A DNA stretch of 64,000 nucleotides from Scenedesmus sp. ARA3 (lineage: Eukaryota; Chlorophyta; Chlorophyceae; Sphaeropleales; Scenedesmaceae), in assembly GCA_004335835.1 (NCBI GenBank), contig RWJK01001528.1, forward strand, positions 1 through 64,000, in the 5' to 3' direction. The translations under genes and the position numbers were made by a program. Shown one piece after another: positions 24,416-41,600 of the stretch (within the stretch, counting starts at the first letter, position 1; each line of letters begins with the position of its first letter). The notes below the pieces were generated by a model. It saw only the letters and a program-made list of their open reading frames with translations. It did not search any database and was not told where the DNA came from.

Positions 24416-24898
24416 ACAGAGTTGCCAGCCATAGCCATGCTGCTGACTGTACACATTCCATCCTGCAAGCGGGCAGTTGGCCAGCAGTTGCAGGTCAGTA
24501 GCAGCGCTTGGTAGTGCTGAAAAACACACAAGTAGGCGCAGCACAAGATGATGTTGCACATGCATCCTGACAAGATGTGACAATGCGTAAGAACGACAGA
24601 GCGCTGAACACTGGCAGCAGAACCATACAACTCTGCCCAGCACTTGCCAATAGTGCTCTGGCAGGCAGCTCATGATTTGACTTTGTCACCCACCACATTG
24701 CTGCAACCCTTTTTTCAAACCCTCAATTTCACGCCTTACTTGTACCCCTGCTGTGTTTTTTGGACCAAAACCCACCTTGACGCTAAGGGCCATCGAGGGT
24801 GCTGAGGAGACGTGGGCATGCATGTTGCACACATCTAGCTGCACCACTGATGCTGGCACAGCACCAGCCAGCGCCAGCAGCAGGAATAGCCTGAGCAT
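17526..24898 (-). CDS. Unidentified secreted protein, ten exons
   Basis: I do not recognise the family. The model is complement(join(17526..17993, 18642..18809, 19336..19405, 19971..20083, 20654..20917, 22289..22387, 23079..23205, 23792..23891, 24240..24462, 24776..24898)). Phase closes at all nine introns, giving 584 residues. It starts with a clear signal peptide (MLRLFLLLALAGAVPASV). A 15-codon in-frame extension upstream is less signal-like, so ATG 24898 was chosen. The mature part has scattered cysteines, sequons such as NLT, NAS, NMT and NHS, a Ser tract, three Gln tracts and no second membrane segment. The conserved-looking core is KNRLAQYSIVQADVACDAMG, then IEGRHWVTPLNMTAHRLE and FHFDKDSVVINHSSNSVHFS. 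It is probably exported or wall-associated. The weakest junctions are the donor at 22288 (GTGCCG) and the starts of exons 3 and 6. Confidence 0.6.
18055..18510 (-). repeat. Four upstream partial copies of the unknown gene's last exon
   Basis: On the minus strand, copies near 18066-18140, 18205-18268, 18313-18368 and 18410-18492 repeat GHPFHFDKDSVVINHSSN after a (CTG)n or similar tract. They lie upstream, in gene sense, of the true exon starting at 17993. Confidence 0.85.
19015..19335 (-). repeat. 26-bp minisatellite whose unit contains a splice donor
   Basis: Exact 26-bp units run from about 19029 to the exon border at 19336, interrupted by 67 N at 19092-19158. On the gene strand each unit carries the same GGTGAGAGC as the true donor at 19335-19334. 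True copy number is unknown because of the gap. Confidence 0.9.
19092..19158. other. Assembly gap
   Basis: 67 N within the 26-bp minisatellite. Confidence 1.
19660..19970 (-). repeat. Downstream partial copies of the unknown gene's exon 7
   Basis: Copies near 19673-19717, 19767-19817 and 19856-19918 repeat the 3' part of exon 19971-20083 (DVACDAMGLLDG, then GTGAG). They are separated by (CTG)n tracts on the plus strand. Confidence 0.8.
21540..22288 (-). repeat. Degenerate copies of the unknown gene's exon 5 end
   Basis: Four copies near 21560-21640, 21665-21760, 21820-21930 and 22080-22150 resemble the sequence around 22200-22340 (a PAPFEQLGAGCCYDPP-like reading). They are more diverged than other arrays here, and the true exon end among them is not certain. 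Confidence 0.65.
22555..23600 (-). repeat. Copies flanking the unknown gene's exon 4
   Basis: Upstream in gene sense, copies near 23360-23415 and 23480-23535 repeat the exon start (Y.VRGL.CQRL). Downstream, copies near 22570-22625 and 22815-22865 repeat its end (SGLWLLPSLPA). Confidence 0.75.
24107..24190 (-). repeat. Downstream partial copy of the unknown gene's exon 2
   Basis: Repeats the 3' part of exon 24240-24462 (KQAVGPAVNVWASIPG) with its donor side. This follows the same rule as the other genes. Confidence 0.75.
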
Positions 24899-25006
24899 GC
24901 TGCTGCCACTGGTGATAGCGCTTAAAAATGATGTCAACACTTATTCTTTTGGTTTCAATGCACTAAGCAATAATGGTGGTTGCTGGTTCCTGCAATGCAC
25001 AGTGCG

Positions 25007-25037
<31 letters not shown>

Positions 25038-25714
25038 ACAGCATCAGCAGCTCACTGACAGCTATCCCTTTCCTGGGTGCTGCAAGTACATTGCTTGAGC
25101 TTTACATGTTACAACCAGCAAAGCCGGGCCCTTTGTATAGAGCGTTCGGAGCATGCTGCCATCTCCAAGGCTGGCAATGCCCAGGCCAAATGCAGCTGCG
25201 TTACCCAGATGATGCATCGTTAGGCACTAGCAATGCGTAATAGACGTAATGATCATGTTAGGTTCCCCCCATCAGGGCCACGGTGTACCTGAGATTAGCG
25301 ATCGAGAGTGCAGCTGTGTCGTAGATTGTGCAGGGGCTTGTTGCTTGAAATCAGGATGTGAATATATATATTCATGAAAGCTGTAATTTATCACGTCGTG
25401 AACGGGCGCTGATGCATGTCATGCACGCCCGCCAGCAGGTGCGCGGGAGCGGCGGATGACGCTGGCAATCAACTTGAAGAGCTGGCGGTTGCTGTTTTCC
25501 GTCTTTTTCAGAAGCAAAGCTTCACGACCATCCGTTTGTAACTTTTGAAACCTTTTCAAAGGTCGCGGCTGTGACTGATGCTGATGGGGAAGGGCGTACA
25601 GAGTCAAAACACCAAGGCAAGTCACACGGTCACAGAACCACCTCCACCCCGTCCTATCTACTGCTCTCCCCGCCCAGTTTCATCTCTCCCCGCTCCACAC
25701 ACTCCAGAAGAACT
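24899..25714. other. Spacer between two minus-strand genes
   Basis: Holds the ALAD 3' UTR and presumably the promoter of the unknown secreted protein. TTACA at about 25104-25115 would read TGTAA on the minus strand and may end the ALAD transcript. No gene seen. Confidence 0.45.
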
Positions 25715-31014
<5,300 letters not shown>

Positions 31015-33297
31015 GATGCCTGCCTGGGTGTGTAATTGCTGCTGCGTGACCCGATCGACAGCAAGCAAGTCGCGAGCTGGACAAGTTCCACGCCAGAGAT
31101 GATAAAAGGGCAGATAGTGTATAATTGAAGGGTCACGGAAGCCCTATGCTCTAGTTGCACATTACCAGATCGTAACAAGATGACAGCGTCACCTGCAATT
31201 GTGTGCTGCAAGCGCGCGTACAAGGGTTCAAAGGAACGCACGTTTGACACATAAGTCTTTCTGACTCGCAGCAGGCGATGGTGCTGCCTCTTTGACTGTT
31301 CATGAAGTGCTCTGTGCAGGCCCTCACTGCAGCACTGCTGCATGCTGCTGCCAGAGTCACTTCAAATGCCTGCTGGCCTAATCTGTCTCCAGTTGACGCT
31401 GCTCTAGCGTAAGTTCCATCTGCATGCGCTGGCTCGACACTGCACCGCGTGTAGCAGCAGGAATTGCAGCTGCCACAAAGCAGCCTGAGGAGCCTAACTG
31501 GCAGTAGGTAACAGCAGCTGCTGCGGTGACGTCCGTGCTGCAGCAGCGAAGATTGCTGGCTGTTGCTTATTGAGTGCTGTACTGCAAGAGCAAGTTAGAC
31601 CCTGCACTGCACGCCTCAGTTTTGTGCACTGCAAATGTGTTTAGAGTGGGGTGCATGTCGGATGCGCAGCAGCTGCTGTGCCTGCAGGGTGGCACTTCCG
31701 TGCTGCACATCACGTGCCCTTGCAGCAGCTGGTGCTGTTGAGTTCATTCAGCCGCAGAATGTAGAGCAGCAGGAACTCCAGTAGCATCGCTGGCTGCACC
31801 GGCTGCAGCACACCCGCATGCTACGCAGCATGTGCCAGGAGACTTTGGCGGGGGTCTTCTGGCCCAGCATCTCTCGAAGCTGCGCAGCTGTGCCATGACC
31901 AGCGTCCTTCGGGATCCTGGCTTTGTCTAGAATATGTCATTCTATGTCATCTCGTGCTGTGCTACAGCCTGCTGCGCGTCATGGCTTGCACAGCTGCTCT
32001 GCCGCGTCGCCGGCACAGCCAAGTGGTTGTTGCCAGCTGTTGCCTTGCACCATGCATGAGGGTGCACCGCAAATAGAGAGTACCATGTGGCTGGCGAGAA
32101 AGGCATGGCTACTGGATGGCCGTAAGCGCGCAGCAGAGGGCTCAGTTGTGCAACTACCATGCTGAAATCTGTCATATTTTCAAACATAGAGTACCATGTG
32201 GCTCAGCCAGGCTGGCAAGACTCTTCCCTTTGAAAGGCATGGCTACTGGATGGCCGTAGTTGTGCAGCAGCCGATGAGGGTCCTTCAACATCTGCTGGTC
32301 AGTGGGTTGTGCTGCTTACTCCGTGGACAAGCCTTGCTCATCTCAGTACGCCTGTCGCAGACATCTGTTGTCCGACAAGAACAGCCTGTTCTCTAAGAGT
32401 CTGTACTGACCTTCGGTGTGTGGTCATGCTGTCACGTGGTCATGCTGTTCCACCCTCAGGGCCTGTGCTGCATAAACCGTTGTGGTTCCATCCTCAGGGC
32501 GTGCTTCTTGTGTCCAAGCAATTGGTTAGATGCCCAATTGCTGCGTTACCAGATGCCATGTTGGCGTGTGTTGATGCTGGTCATGAGATGAGAATGGTTG
32601 AAAGTCAGAAAGTCAGCTGTCATGCTCAGCAGTGCTTGCCGAGCACCCTGCAGCTGACGGTCAGGGCAGCTAGCTTCGGCAACCCGGTTGCGAGCGATTG
32701 AATCGCTGTTGAAACGCGTTGTTCGACTTATGGATACGATTTTAGATGCGCCATCTCACAGTGTGGTCTAGGAAAGCCTTATTCACGGCAGGTGTTTATA
32801 TTTGGTGTTGTTGTCACTGCCTGCCGAGGGCTTTCTAGGTAGGCCGCATGAAATATTTTGCGAGTTCTACCACTATGTCCACAGTGCAAGCATAAAACCA
32901 ACCCTTGAGGCTGAGCATCGGGCGCGAGGTTCACTACGCACGTCCTGCTTCCTGAGCACGTAGTTGTCACTTCTTCTGGTTTGTGTGACCCTGGGCTGCT
33001 TTTTATTCTGTGGACAAGATACGCATGTCGATGTGTTGGGTTGTATTACAGGATGAGCATGGAGCTTTGTTACTGGCTGGTTGGTCCTCAACTATATAAA
33101 CGAGAAGTTTGCGCGACTGTCAGGTTTCCGCACCCTCTGTTCAGCTTTACCTATACGGCCTGTTCTAAACAACTCTGTTCAGCTCGATACGCGCTCAGCT
33201 AGCATAAGTTCTCAGCAGTCAGAAGAAGCTATGGCAGCTGCTGGCATACGTGCGGACGTTCGACTATAGCAGCACCTTATTCAGCTTTACGGTTTAG
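31015..33297. other. Divergent intergenic region between ALAD and the receptor kinase
   Basis: About 2.3 kb with no convincing gene. A direct repeat of roughly 90 nt sits at about 32067-32160 and 32187-32285 (shared blocks GTACCATGTGGCT and GGCATGGCTACTGGATGGCC). It should contain both promoters. Confidence 0.5.
33093..33100 (+). promoter_or_regulatory. TATA box candidate for the receptor kinase
   Basis: TATATAAA lies about 200 nt before the kinase ATG. Between the two, a TTCAGCTTTAC motif occurs twice (about 33140 and 33281). Confidence 0.45.
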
Positions 33298-35954
33298 ATG
33301 AAAAGTATAGCGTGGGGTGCCGCGGTGCGCGGGCCCCACACAGAACTCCAGACATCCCGGCTTCGTGCTGTTGTGGCCGTGCTGGTTGTGTCGCTTTTCG
33401 CTTTTAGTACGTCAGTTGAAGCTGGAGGCATCGCAATCGTCTCGCAGTCAGCTGAGCCAGGCAGCCGAACGCTGTTGGCAGCACTGCAGGACCCATCAGT
33501 ACAAGACATCGTTGTGCTGCCTGCTGTATACAGCGTGCGAGCTGAATTTGAAAGCTACCAGGGGAAACCAATCTCTCTCAACAGGTGAGCTGTGCGGTGC
33601 AAGAAGCTGGTGGCTGCTGCAGATGCTGCTCACCCTGCTTGTCACAGCTGCTGCTGCTCTTCTAAAAGCAGCAGTGACCAGCGTTCAATCCAAGATTTTC
33701 TGTTTTAAAGGGTGGCATGCAGCAGGGCGTCTCTTGATACCGTTCAAACTTGCTGTAATAGGTTGTTTGCTGCACGTACCTTGATCAAGCAAGAGTCTGA
33801 CAAGCAACCGAGGGCCGGGCACATGTACTGCGCTTGTACCGCGCAGTCAACCAACAGCAAAGCATGAGCGCACACACAACTCTCCGGTCAACGCTGCGGT
33901 CAACGCTGCTTGCAGGAATGTCACCATCACTGGTGCACAAGGCCTGGACACCATACTAGACCTGGACTTTGTTGCTGCAGCTGTGCAGCTGTGCGCCAAC
34001 TGCAGCGTCACTTTCCAAAATATAACAGTCGCAAATGAGCGCCATGGCGTGGGCGAAGCGGTTGACTTTGTAACAGGCCAGCGCAGCAGCAGCAGCAGCA
34101 ATGGTGCAGCAGTGCTGTTTGTGGATGCAAACAAGCTGCGGCTGGCCTGCAGCAATGCTGCTGCTGCGGCAGCAGTGCTGCAGGAAGCGCCGCGCAGCAA
34201 CGGCGACATGCAGCAGGCTTCAGTGCAGGATGCTGCGTTTCAAGTGAGTAAAGTGAAGCTGGGCTTATTACCAAGCCAGGAATCCAAAGGCAGACGCTGG
34301 CAGATGTGTTTGGGATGGTCACAGCAAGCGGCATTTGCTGATGCGCCATATGCGTGTTACACGGCGTGTTCAAAGATTAGGGCGGGTGAACTGTGCAGCT
34401 TCCTGTGTTCCGTGCCGGCATATGGCCGGCAGTTTGCTTCGTCAGCGGTTTTTTCTGAGCAGCAGTGCGCTGTCACGGAAGCCGGCTATGCTATGCGTTG
34501 CGGGGTCCCCCACCACCACACCACCGCAACAGCAATTGACAGTCATGAACTTTGAAGCTACGTTGATGACACCATAAACAACTACTCTAAGATAATGCAA
34601 ACCTTACCCGCATGGTGCTGCCAATGTTATCGGCTGCAGGGCACCCTTTTCCCTGGCTCGCTGCACCTGGCAGATGTCAGCACTGCTGTGCCGTTTGAGA
34701 CAGTGGAGGGATGGAGGGCTGGCTTGGGTGGCTATACAGTGGTGAGTGCAGCCACGCAGCAATGTACGCAGCACCATGCTGCTCCCACACGATAACTGTT
34801 GCTGGTTGCTTGTTTTGTGCTGCATGGAGCCATTCAACCTGGAGAGGAGCTTGCAGGAACAGCAGCGGCAATCACGGCTTGCGCGTGTGCTGCACCACAC
34901 TGCAAAGCATACCTAGAAGTCTGGCCAGCTCACAGAAGCTCTGTACACTGCTGGCAACGCTTCTGGCATTGCTGCACTGCAGCACCATATCTAAATACAC
35001 CCAGCCCACCAACCTGACGCAACACCTGTGCCTTGCTTGCGTGCCATGCATGCCCCACTGCTGCTGTCTAGGTCAACCGCAACGCGACGCGCTTGTGCCG
35101 CAGCTGTGTGGATGCTGCTTGTGTGGCCAAATCTACCCCAGCCGCATGCGTACAGGACGCAATTGATGAAGCGCAGGCAGCAGCAGCAGGCGGCAGCAGC
35201 GCTGCGAAGCCACCTGTCAATGCTGGTGCAGTGGCAGGAGCTGTGGTGGCAGGTGCGTGTTGAGCAGGTGCCTGTCTGGTCAACCCTCGCAGCTGGCTGG
35301 TCAATGCCTGGTCAAAGCCTGGTCAATATTTGGTCAAAACTGTGCAGTACTGCCGTTGTGTGGCCGTGCCGCCAGCAACGCACGCGGGTCTGCTGCTAGG
35401 GGAGGAACCAACCAGCGCAAAGTCGTTACGCTGCTGTTGCTGCTGCTGCTCACAACGCTGCATCCCTGCTGCTGCTGCTTGCACTGCAGGCGTAGTGGCC
35501 ATCACCGCCATCCTCGCCGGCACCTTCTGCTGGTCGCGCCGGCGCCGCCTGCACCAGCAGGAGCTGCAGCAGCAGCACACAAAGCTCAAGCGGCCGCCTG
35601 GGGGGACACTGGGTGGCAGCAAGCCGCATTTGGCCTCTAGCCCTTCTGGCGGTGCTGTGGGCAGCTCTGGGTATGATGAGGAGCTGGCAGTGGATGTGGA
35701 GGCGCTGAGGATGTATGACAGGTAGGAAGAAAGCAACACAAAATTACACAAAGTAACAAAAAACCAAAGCAGCTGCAGAGCCCTGGTTGTGGTGGGATCT
35801 GGGTGCATAATGGGGAGCGTGTTGTGGATGTGAAGGCTCTGCAGATGTGTGACAGGCTGGAGGATGATGTTGCTGTTCCTGCTGCTGCTGCTGTTGCTGC
35901 TGCTGCCGCCACCACCGGCTTGATCGCAGGCTGCAACTGGCTCAGCATGGCCCC

Positions 35955-35988
<34 letters not shown>

Positions 35989-38594
35989 GCAGCTGCATCG
36001 AGGGCTGCAACTTTGTGTGCAAGTTGCTGCACAGCTTACTGTTACTGGGGCCGCTGCTGACGCCGCACTGCTGCTGCTGCCGCAGGTTCATCGAGGGCGC
36101 CTTTGTGCGCCAGCCGATGCACAGCTTACTGCCTTGCTAAGCATTACTGCTCCTGCTCCTGCTGCTGCTGCTGCTGCCGCAGCTTCATCGAGGGCTGCAA
36201 CTTTGTGCGGCAGCCGCTGGGTGTGCGCAAGGGCTGGGAGCTGTCCAAGGTCATGGCCAGCCCTTTCATTGAGGCAATGCCTGCAGAGGACAAGAACATC
36301 CAGCTTGGAACGTTCTGTGGGGCGGGCTCCTTTGGGCGCGTGTACAAGGCCAGGTGGGCACCTGTGGTTTGCTGTCTTGAACTGTGGCTGTCTGGCTATC
36401 TGTCTGTCTGGCTGGCTATCTGGCTTGATGAGTGGCTGGATAGTTGAGTGATATGGCTGGTTTTGTGAGGCTTGTGTGCCAGGGCATGGCCAGCCCCTTC
36501 AATCATTGAGGCCAGCCCCTTGATTGAGGCCATGCCCGCTGAAGACAAAAACATCCAGCTGGGCACCTTCTGTGGGGCCGGCTCCTTTGGGCGCGTGTAC
36601 AAGGCCAGGTGGGTGTGATATGCTTTCTTGCTGGCTGTCTGTCTGTCTGGCTTTCTGTGTGTCTGTTTGTCTGTCGGCCTGCCTGACTGGCTGGATTGTT
36701 GGGTAAATAGGGGAGTGTTTTGTGGCTGGTTTTGTTTGGCTGGGAGCTGTCCAAGGTCATGGCCAGCTCCTTGATTGGGGCCATGCCTGCAGAGGACAAG
36801 AACATCCAGCTGGGCTCCTTCGGGCGCGTGTGCAAGGCCAGGTGGGCCGATGGCGCTATTGCTCTGTCTTATGGCAACTTGGGGATGAAGCCTAGGCGGA
36901 CATGGGGCGGCCATCCTGTGGCATGTGCTTCTGCATATACTCCTGTTTGTTACTGCTGCATGTGCTGCCCATGCTGCTGGTTGTGCGCACTCCTGTTGGT
37001 ACTGCTGCTCCTGCTGCTGAGCTGGTCCTGCTGCTGCTGCTGCTGCAGGTGGGGTGGGCGTGACGTGGCAGTCAAGGTCATCGAGCACAACGCCGACGCC
37101 AGCAGCGCTGTTGAGAGTGAGTGGCGATGCCCCGCGTGCCTTGGTCCATTGCTGCTGCTGCTGCTGCTGCTGCGTGTGTGTGCAGACCTGTTGTCATGTA
37201 AGCCTGGTTAGACTTGCTGCACAAGCAATATATCAAAGTTGCCAAAGAACCTTGGGCCTGCCACTCTCAGCTCCGTGGGCCTCATCAGCTTTTACGCTAT
37301 CCCGCTTGCATGCATTCCCATGCAATCCTCTTAACACCATCTAACATGTGTTACGTGAGTGCTGCTTTGCAGGTGAGGTGGAGCTCATGTTCAAGTTCAG
37401 CAACCACCCCAACATCGTCCGCGCATTTTACGCAATCACCTACACGCAAAACAGCCTACCCTCAGTCTCCCTTGGCGCCAACACCGGCACCAACGGCAGC
37501 ACCAGCAGCAATACCATCCCCAGGGACCAGTTGTCTCAGTCCTGCAACATCACTGCTGTCAACAGCAGCGGTGGCAGCAGCAGCAACAGGCTTGGCGTGA
37601 TCAGCAGCAGCAGCGGGCAGCGGCTATCGCTGGCAAAGCTGCGTGCCATGCCGCTGCAGGAGGTTCTGGTGGAAGGGGAAGGAGGGGATAGCCCAGTTGG
37701 TCAGGCAGCAGTTGAGGCGTTTTGCGCTACTGCTGCTGGCAATGCAGCAGCAGGGGTGTGCACGCCAGAGCAACCATGGCAGGTCGGCAACATCAGCAGC
37801 AGGCACCGGCCACTGGAGCGGATCGACAGCGATCCAGAGCAGCAGCAGCAGCAGCAGCAGCAAAGTCGAGCCGCGTACCAGCAAGCAGGGCTTGCAAAGC
37901 CGACTAGCCCCTTTGCAGGTGCCAGTGCTGCTGCTGCTGACTCAGCGTCAGACAGGGTAGAGCGCAGCGCCGGGGGTTTGACTGGGTCAAACCTCGGGTC
38001 AAACCTTGGGGTCCGGGGTTCTGATCTGGGGTCGACTGACAGCGTCAGCAGGGTATACAGCTGGATGGGCGATGGCGTTGGCAATGGCAATGGCAATGGC
38101 AACGGCAATGGCAATGGCAAAAGGGCTGCTGATGCAGTGGAGGTCATGCCGGCTCGGGAGAAGCGCGCAGAGACGTGGCTTGTGCAGGTCTGTGATGACA
38201 TACGCTGTGTGCGCTGTGCCTGTATCTGCTGGTGTCCGTTATTTTGCGAGGTGTGATATGTTGTAGCCGTGCGTCAGCAAGCGTTTGACAAGTAGCGGTG
38301 TTGCTGCATGTCACCCAGCTAGTTGCACGGCCAGCAAGGTCCTTGCCGGTGCTGCTGTTGCTGCTGTTACTACTTGCAACATCTGCAGCGTGCAGGCATC
38401 ATGTGGTGCTGCTTCTGCTGCTGCTGTTCAGTAGCTTGGAAGCATCACAGCAGCTTGTAGGAGGTGAGGATTGCATGCTGTCCTTGAAAACTGCCTCTGC
38501 TTTTGCTGCTGCTGCCTGCAGGAGTACTGCGATGTGGGCACACTGGGCAGTGTGGCTGCCAATTGGTTGGTAGGCAAGTGCAGATCACATGACC

Positions 38595-38626
<32 letters not shown>

Positions 38627-41600
38627 TACAGGAATACTGCGATGTGGGCACACTGGGCAGTGTGGCCGCGGAGTGGAAGCCTGCGGAGGAGAGTGACGAG
38701 CGCATGCTGGAGCGGCTGCTGCTGCTGAAGGATGCGGCACAGGGCATGAAGCTGCTGCACTCGATGAACACCGTGCATGGAGACCTGGTGGGTGCATGTT
38801 ATATTCCGTCTATTGTAACATTCTTCATGTTCAAAAACATGAAGGCTGGTGTTGAGTATCGTTGTGATTAGCCAAGGGAGAGGCATGCTGCTGATGCTGC
38901 ATGCGTAGCAGCTCTTGCACGTAGCCCAGCAAGTTTTACAGTGCATCCCCTATGCATTTTTACAGTGCATCCCAGATGCTCCGCATGCGCTGTGTTGTGC
39001 ATATGGCGTACCTCTTAGCGGCTCACTCTTGGCGCAGCAGTGCGCTTTCAGTTACAGCAGCTGGCTGCAGCCTGAACTCCGGCTCAAAGACTGCGCATGT
39101 GCGTCGTAGCCCGGGTGCAGTGTGCTAATGTGCATCAGCGTGCTTGTTCCCTAGTGTCCACACTCAAAATCCATGATAATGATACAAATGATACAAACTG
39201 TTTGCCTCCTTTCATCTCTGCTGCAGACGGCGCGCAACGTGCTGGTGTGCAGCAGCCCGGAGGCGCAGTTTGGCTTGGTCGCAAAGCTGGCTGACCTGGG
39301 GTGAGGGCCTGCTGTGACTTTGGTGCACTGCTTGCATGTTTATGAGGCCTAGCAACGCAACCGTGTTGTGTTGGTGTCGTGCATACAGATGCATCAGTCT
39401 GCCAGCGGCATTAGAATCGGTTGCGCCTGCTCCTCTTTACGTGTGCCAAGGAGTGATTAATCCTGCTGCCTAGTTTGCAGCACATACTGCTGACATACAC
39501 TGTGTTTGGTGCTGCTGCCGCAGGCTGTCGCGTGTGATCAAGCTGCACCGCACACACAGGACCACCAACACAGGTATGGCTGACAGCGCAGCTGCGCTGC
39601 CATAGGAACATTTGCAGGAACAGCTGTGCTCGTGCAGGAAGCAATGTTGAGGCCCTAAGGCTCTACTGGCTTTACTTTGCTTTGACATGCTTATGTAATC
39701 AGAAGCGTTGTGTAGCAGGGCTGAATCAACGGATACTTAGGCACATGCACATGCCGGTCCGTGCGCTGACCCTTCTATTCGTGGCCGCTGGTTTCCCTGC
39801 TGCTTGCTGTTTCCTGTCTGCAGTGGGCACACTAAGTCACATGCCTCCAGAGGTAAGGACAGGCTGCACCGTTGCATGCGTCAGATGCTGTCAGCAAACA
39901 CTGGTGCTACACTGGTGCCGAGATGGGTCGAGGCAAATGTTCCTTTCAGTAGCATGCAGCATTGACCAGTGAGGTTTTGCTTGCGTTGTGCGATGGTTAG
40001 AACACGTGCTCGTATGCATGCCAGGTTCACCTGTGCACTCACTGCGCCATCACCTCCTGGTACTGACTAGACTGTGTGTTTCTATCTGCTCAATGCCTCT
40101 GCTGGTTCATCCTGCAGCTGCTGCGCTACGGCCACTGCAGCACCGCTGTCGACATCTACGCTTTTGGAGTGATGAGTGAGTGCCTGCCTCCATCTCTGCA
40201 CCGCTTTTGCACACAAAGCCAGCCGTACATGGTCCTGAATTGCTATGTTGCACAGGTTGTGCATGGGCTTGCTGCCCTGACTATATTGCTTGAACTGCCG
40301 TAGACTGGCCAAGATCTTTAGCCCTGGCATGTTTGGTGGTGATTGATGACACAGGTAGCAACTCCTGACCATGCTGCTGCTGCTGCTGCTGCAGTGTGGG
40401 AGCTGTACACCAACAAGGCGGCCTTCAACAAGCTGCAGTACGGCCAGGTGAGCTGCGGCAGGCGACTTGCACATAATCATTCAGGCACCAGCACCAGCAG
40501 CAGCAACGGCTGCAGCAGTAGCAGCGGCTCGCTCCGGCTGTGCTCATCTGACCCCTTGAGGGCTCCTGCTATACTTGCCAAAGCAAACCAGCCGTTGATA
40601 CAGTATCAACACAACGCTTGAATATGAGTTGCATGCTGGATATCAAATGAACACACCCTGTGCACTGTTGGAGCGTGCGCATCTGTGCACATCCATCTCT
40701 TTCCCTGGCCCTGTTGCTTATCACCGGTTGCGTGTGCAGTTCTACGAGCACGTGGTGCTGCGCAACCTGCGGCCGCTGCTGCCAGTGGGCATGCCTGCCG
40801 ACTACTCGCTGCTCATGCAGCACTGCTGGGCCAGCGACCCCGCCTCACGCCCCAACGTGGACAGGTGCGCACAGTCTAGTCGCCTTATGCTCCCTGTTTA
40901 GTGCTGTTGTGACCCTGCATTTGTCCTCCATTAGTCCTGTGCAGCAGCTGCTCATGCAGCACTGCTGGGCCAGCGACCCAGCTTCACGCCCCAACATGGA
41001 CAGGTGCGTGCAAAGCATCCAGGATGAAGTGGGCATGTGATGTGCAACAGCTGACTTGCGCGCCCCAACGTTGACTGGTGTGTGTTTTAGGCTAGTCAAA
41101 AACCGGCTGGCTGACAGTGTGACCATACTGTTATTCACAAGCTTGCTTGATATCAACACGTCTTTGCTTATTTTGTGTTGCTGACACTGTCAGATGCTAT
41201 TACTGTTACTTTGCAGGGTGCTGCACTGCCTGGGGCTCATGATAGCTGAGCGCCAGGAGCGCCTGGACGAGCCCACAATGGCCAGCCACATTTTTTGCTG
41301 ATCTTGTGTTATTTTCTGTTGTTTCATTGTTTCTTTTGCAGGGTGCTGCACTGCCTGGGGCTCATGATAGCTGAGCGCCAGGAGCGCCTGGACGAGTCCA
41401 CATTGGCCAGCCACATTTTTTGCTGATCTTGTGTTATTTTCTGTTGTTTCCTTGTTTCTTTTGCAGGGTGTTGCACTGCCTGGGGCTCATGATAGCTGAG
41501 CGCCAGGAGCGCCTGGACGAGTCCACAGTGGCAAGCCGCGTACAGTCAGCCCCGCTGCCGCAGCTGCAGCTGCCCCCAAGCTTCCGCCTCCCACACGGCG

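Noticed and set aside
32779..32970. Minus-strand CLHCGHSGRTRK reading resembling a zinc knuckle of a retroelement
   Set aside because: Only a single short motif, with no polymerase, integrase or terminal repeats nearby.
36396..37088. 230-codon minus-strand frame opposite the kinase P-loop exons
   Set aside because: It mirrors the duplicated kinase exons, whose sense-strand reading is a clear kinase domain.
37740..38190. Kinase insert region as an intron
   Set aside because: The frame stays open for 815 nt and closes in phase with both neighbours, so coding is the simpler reading.
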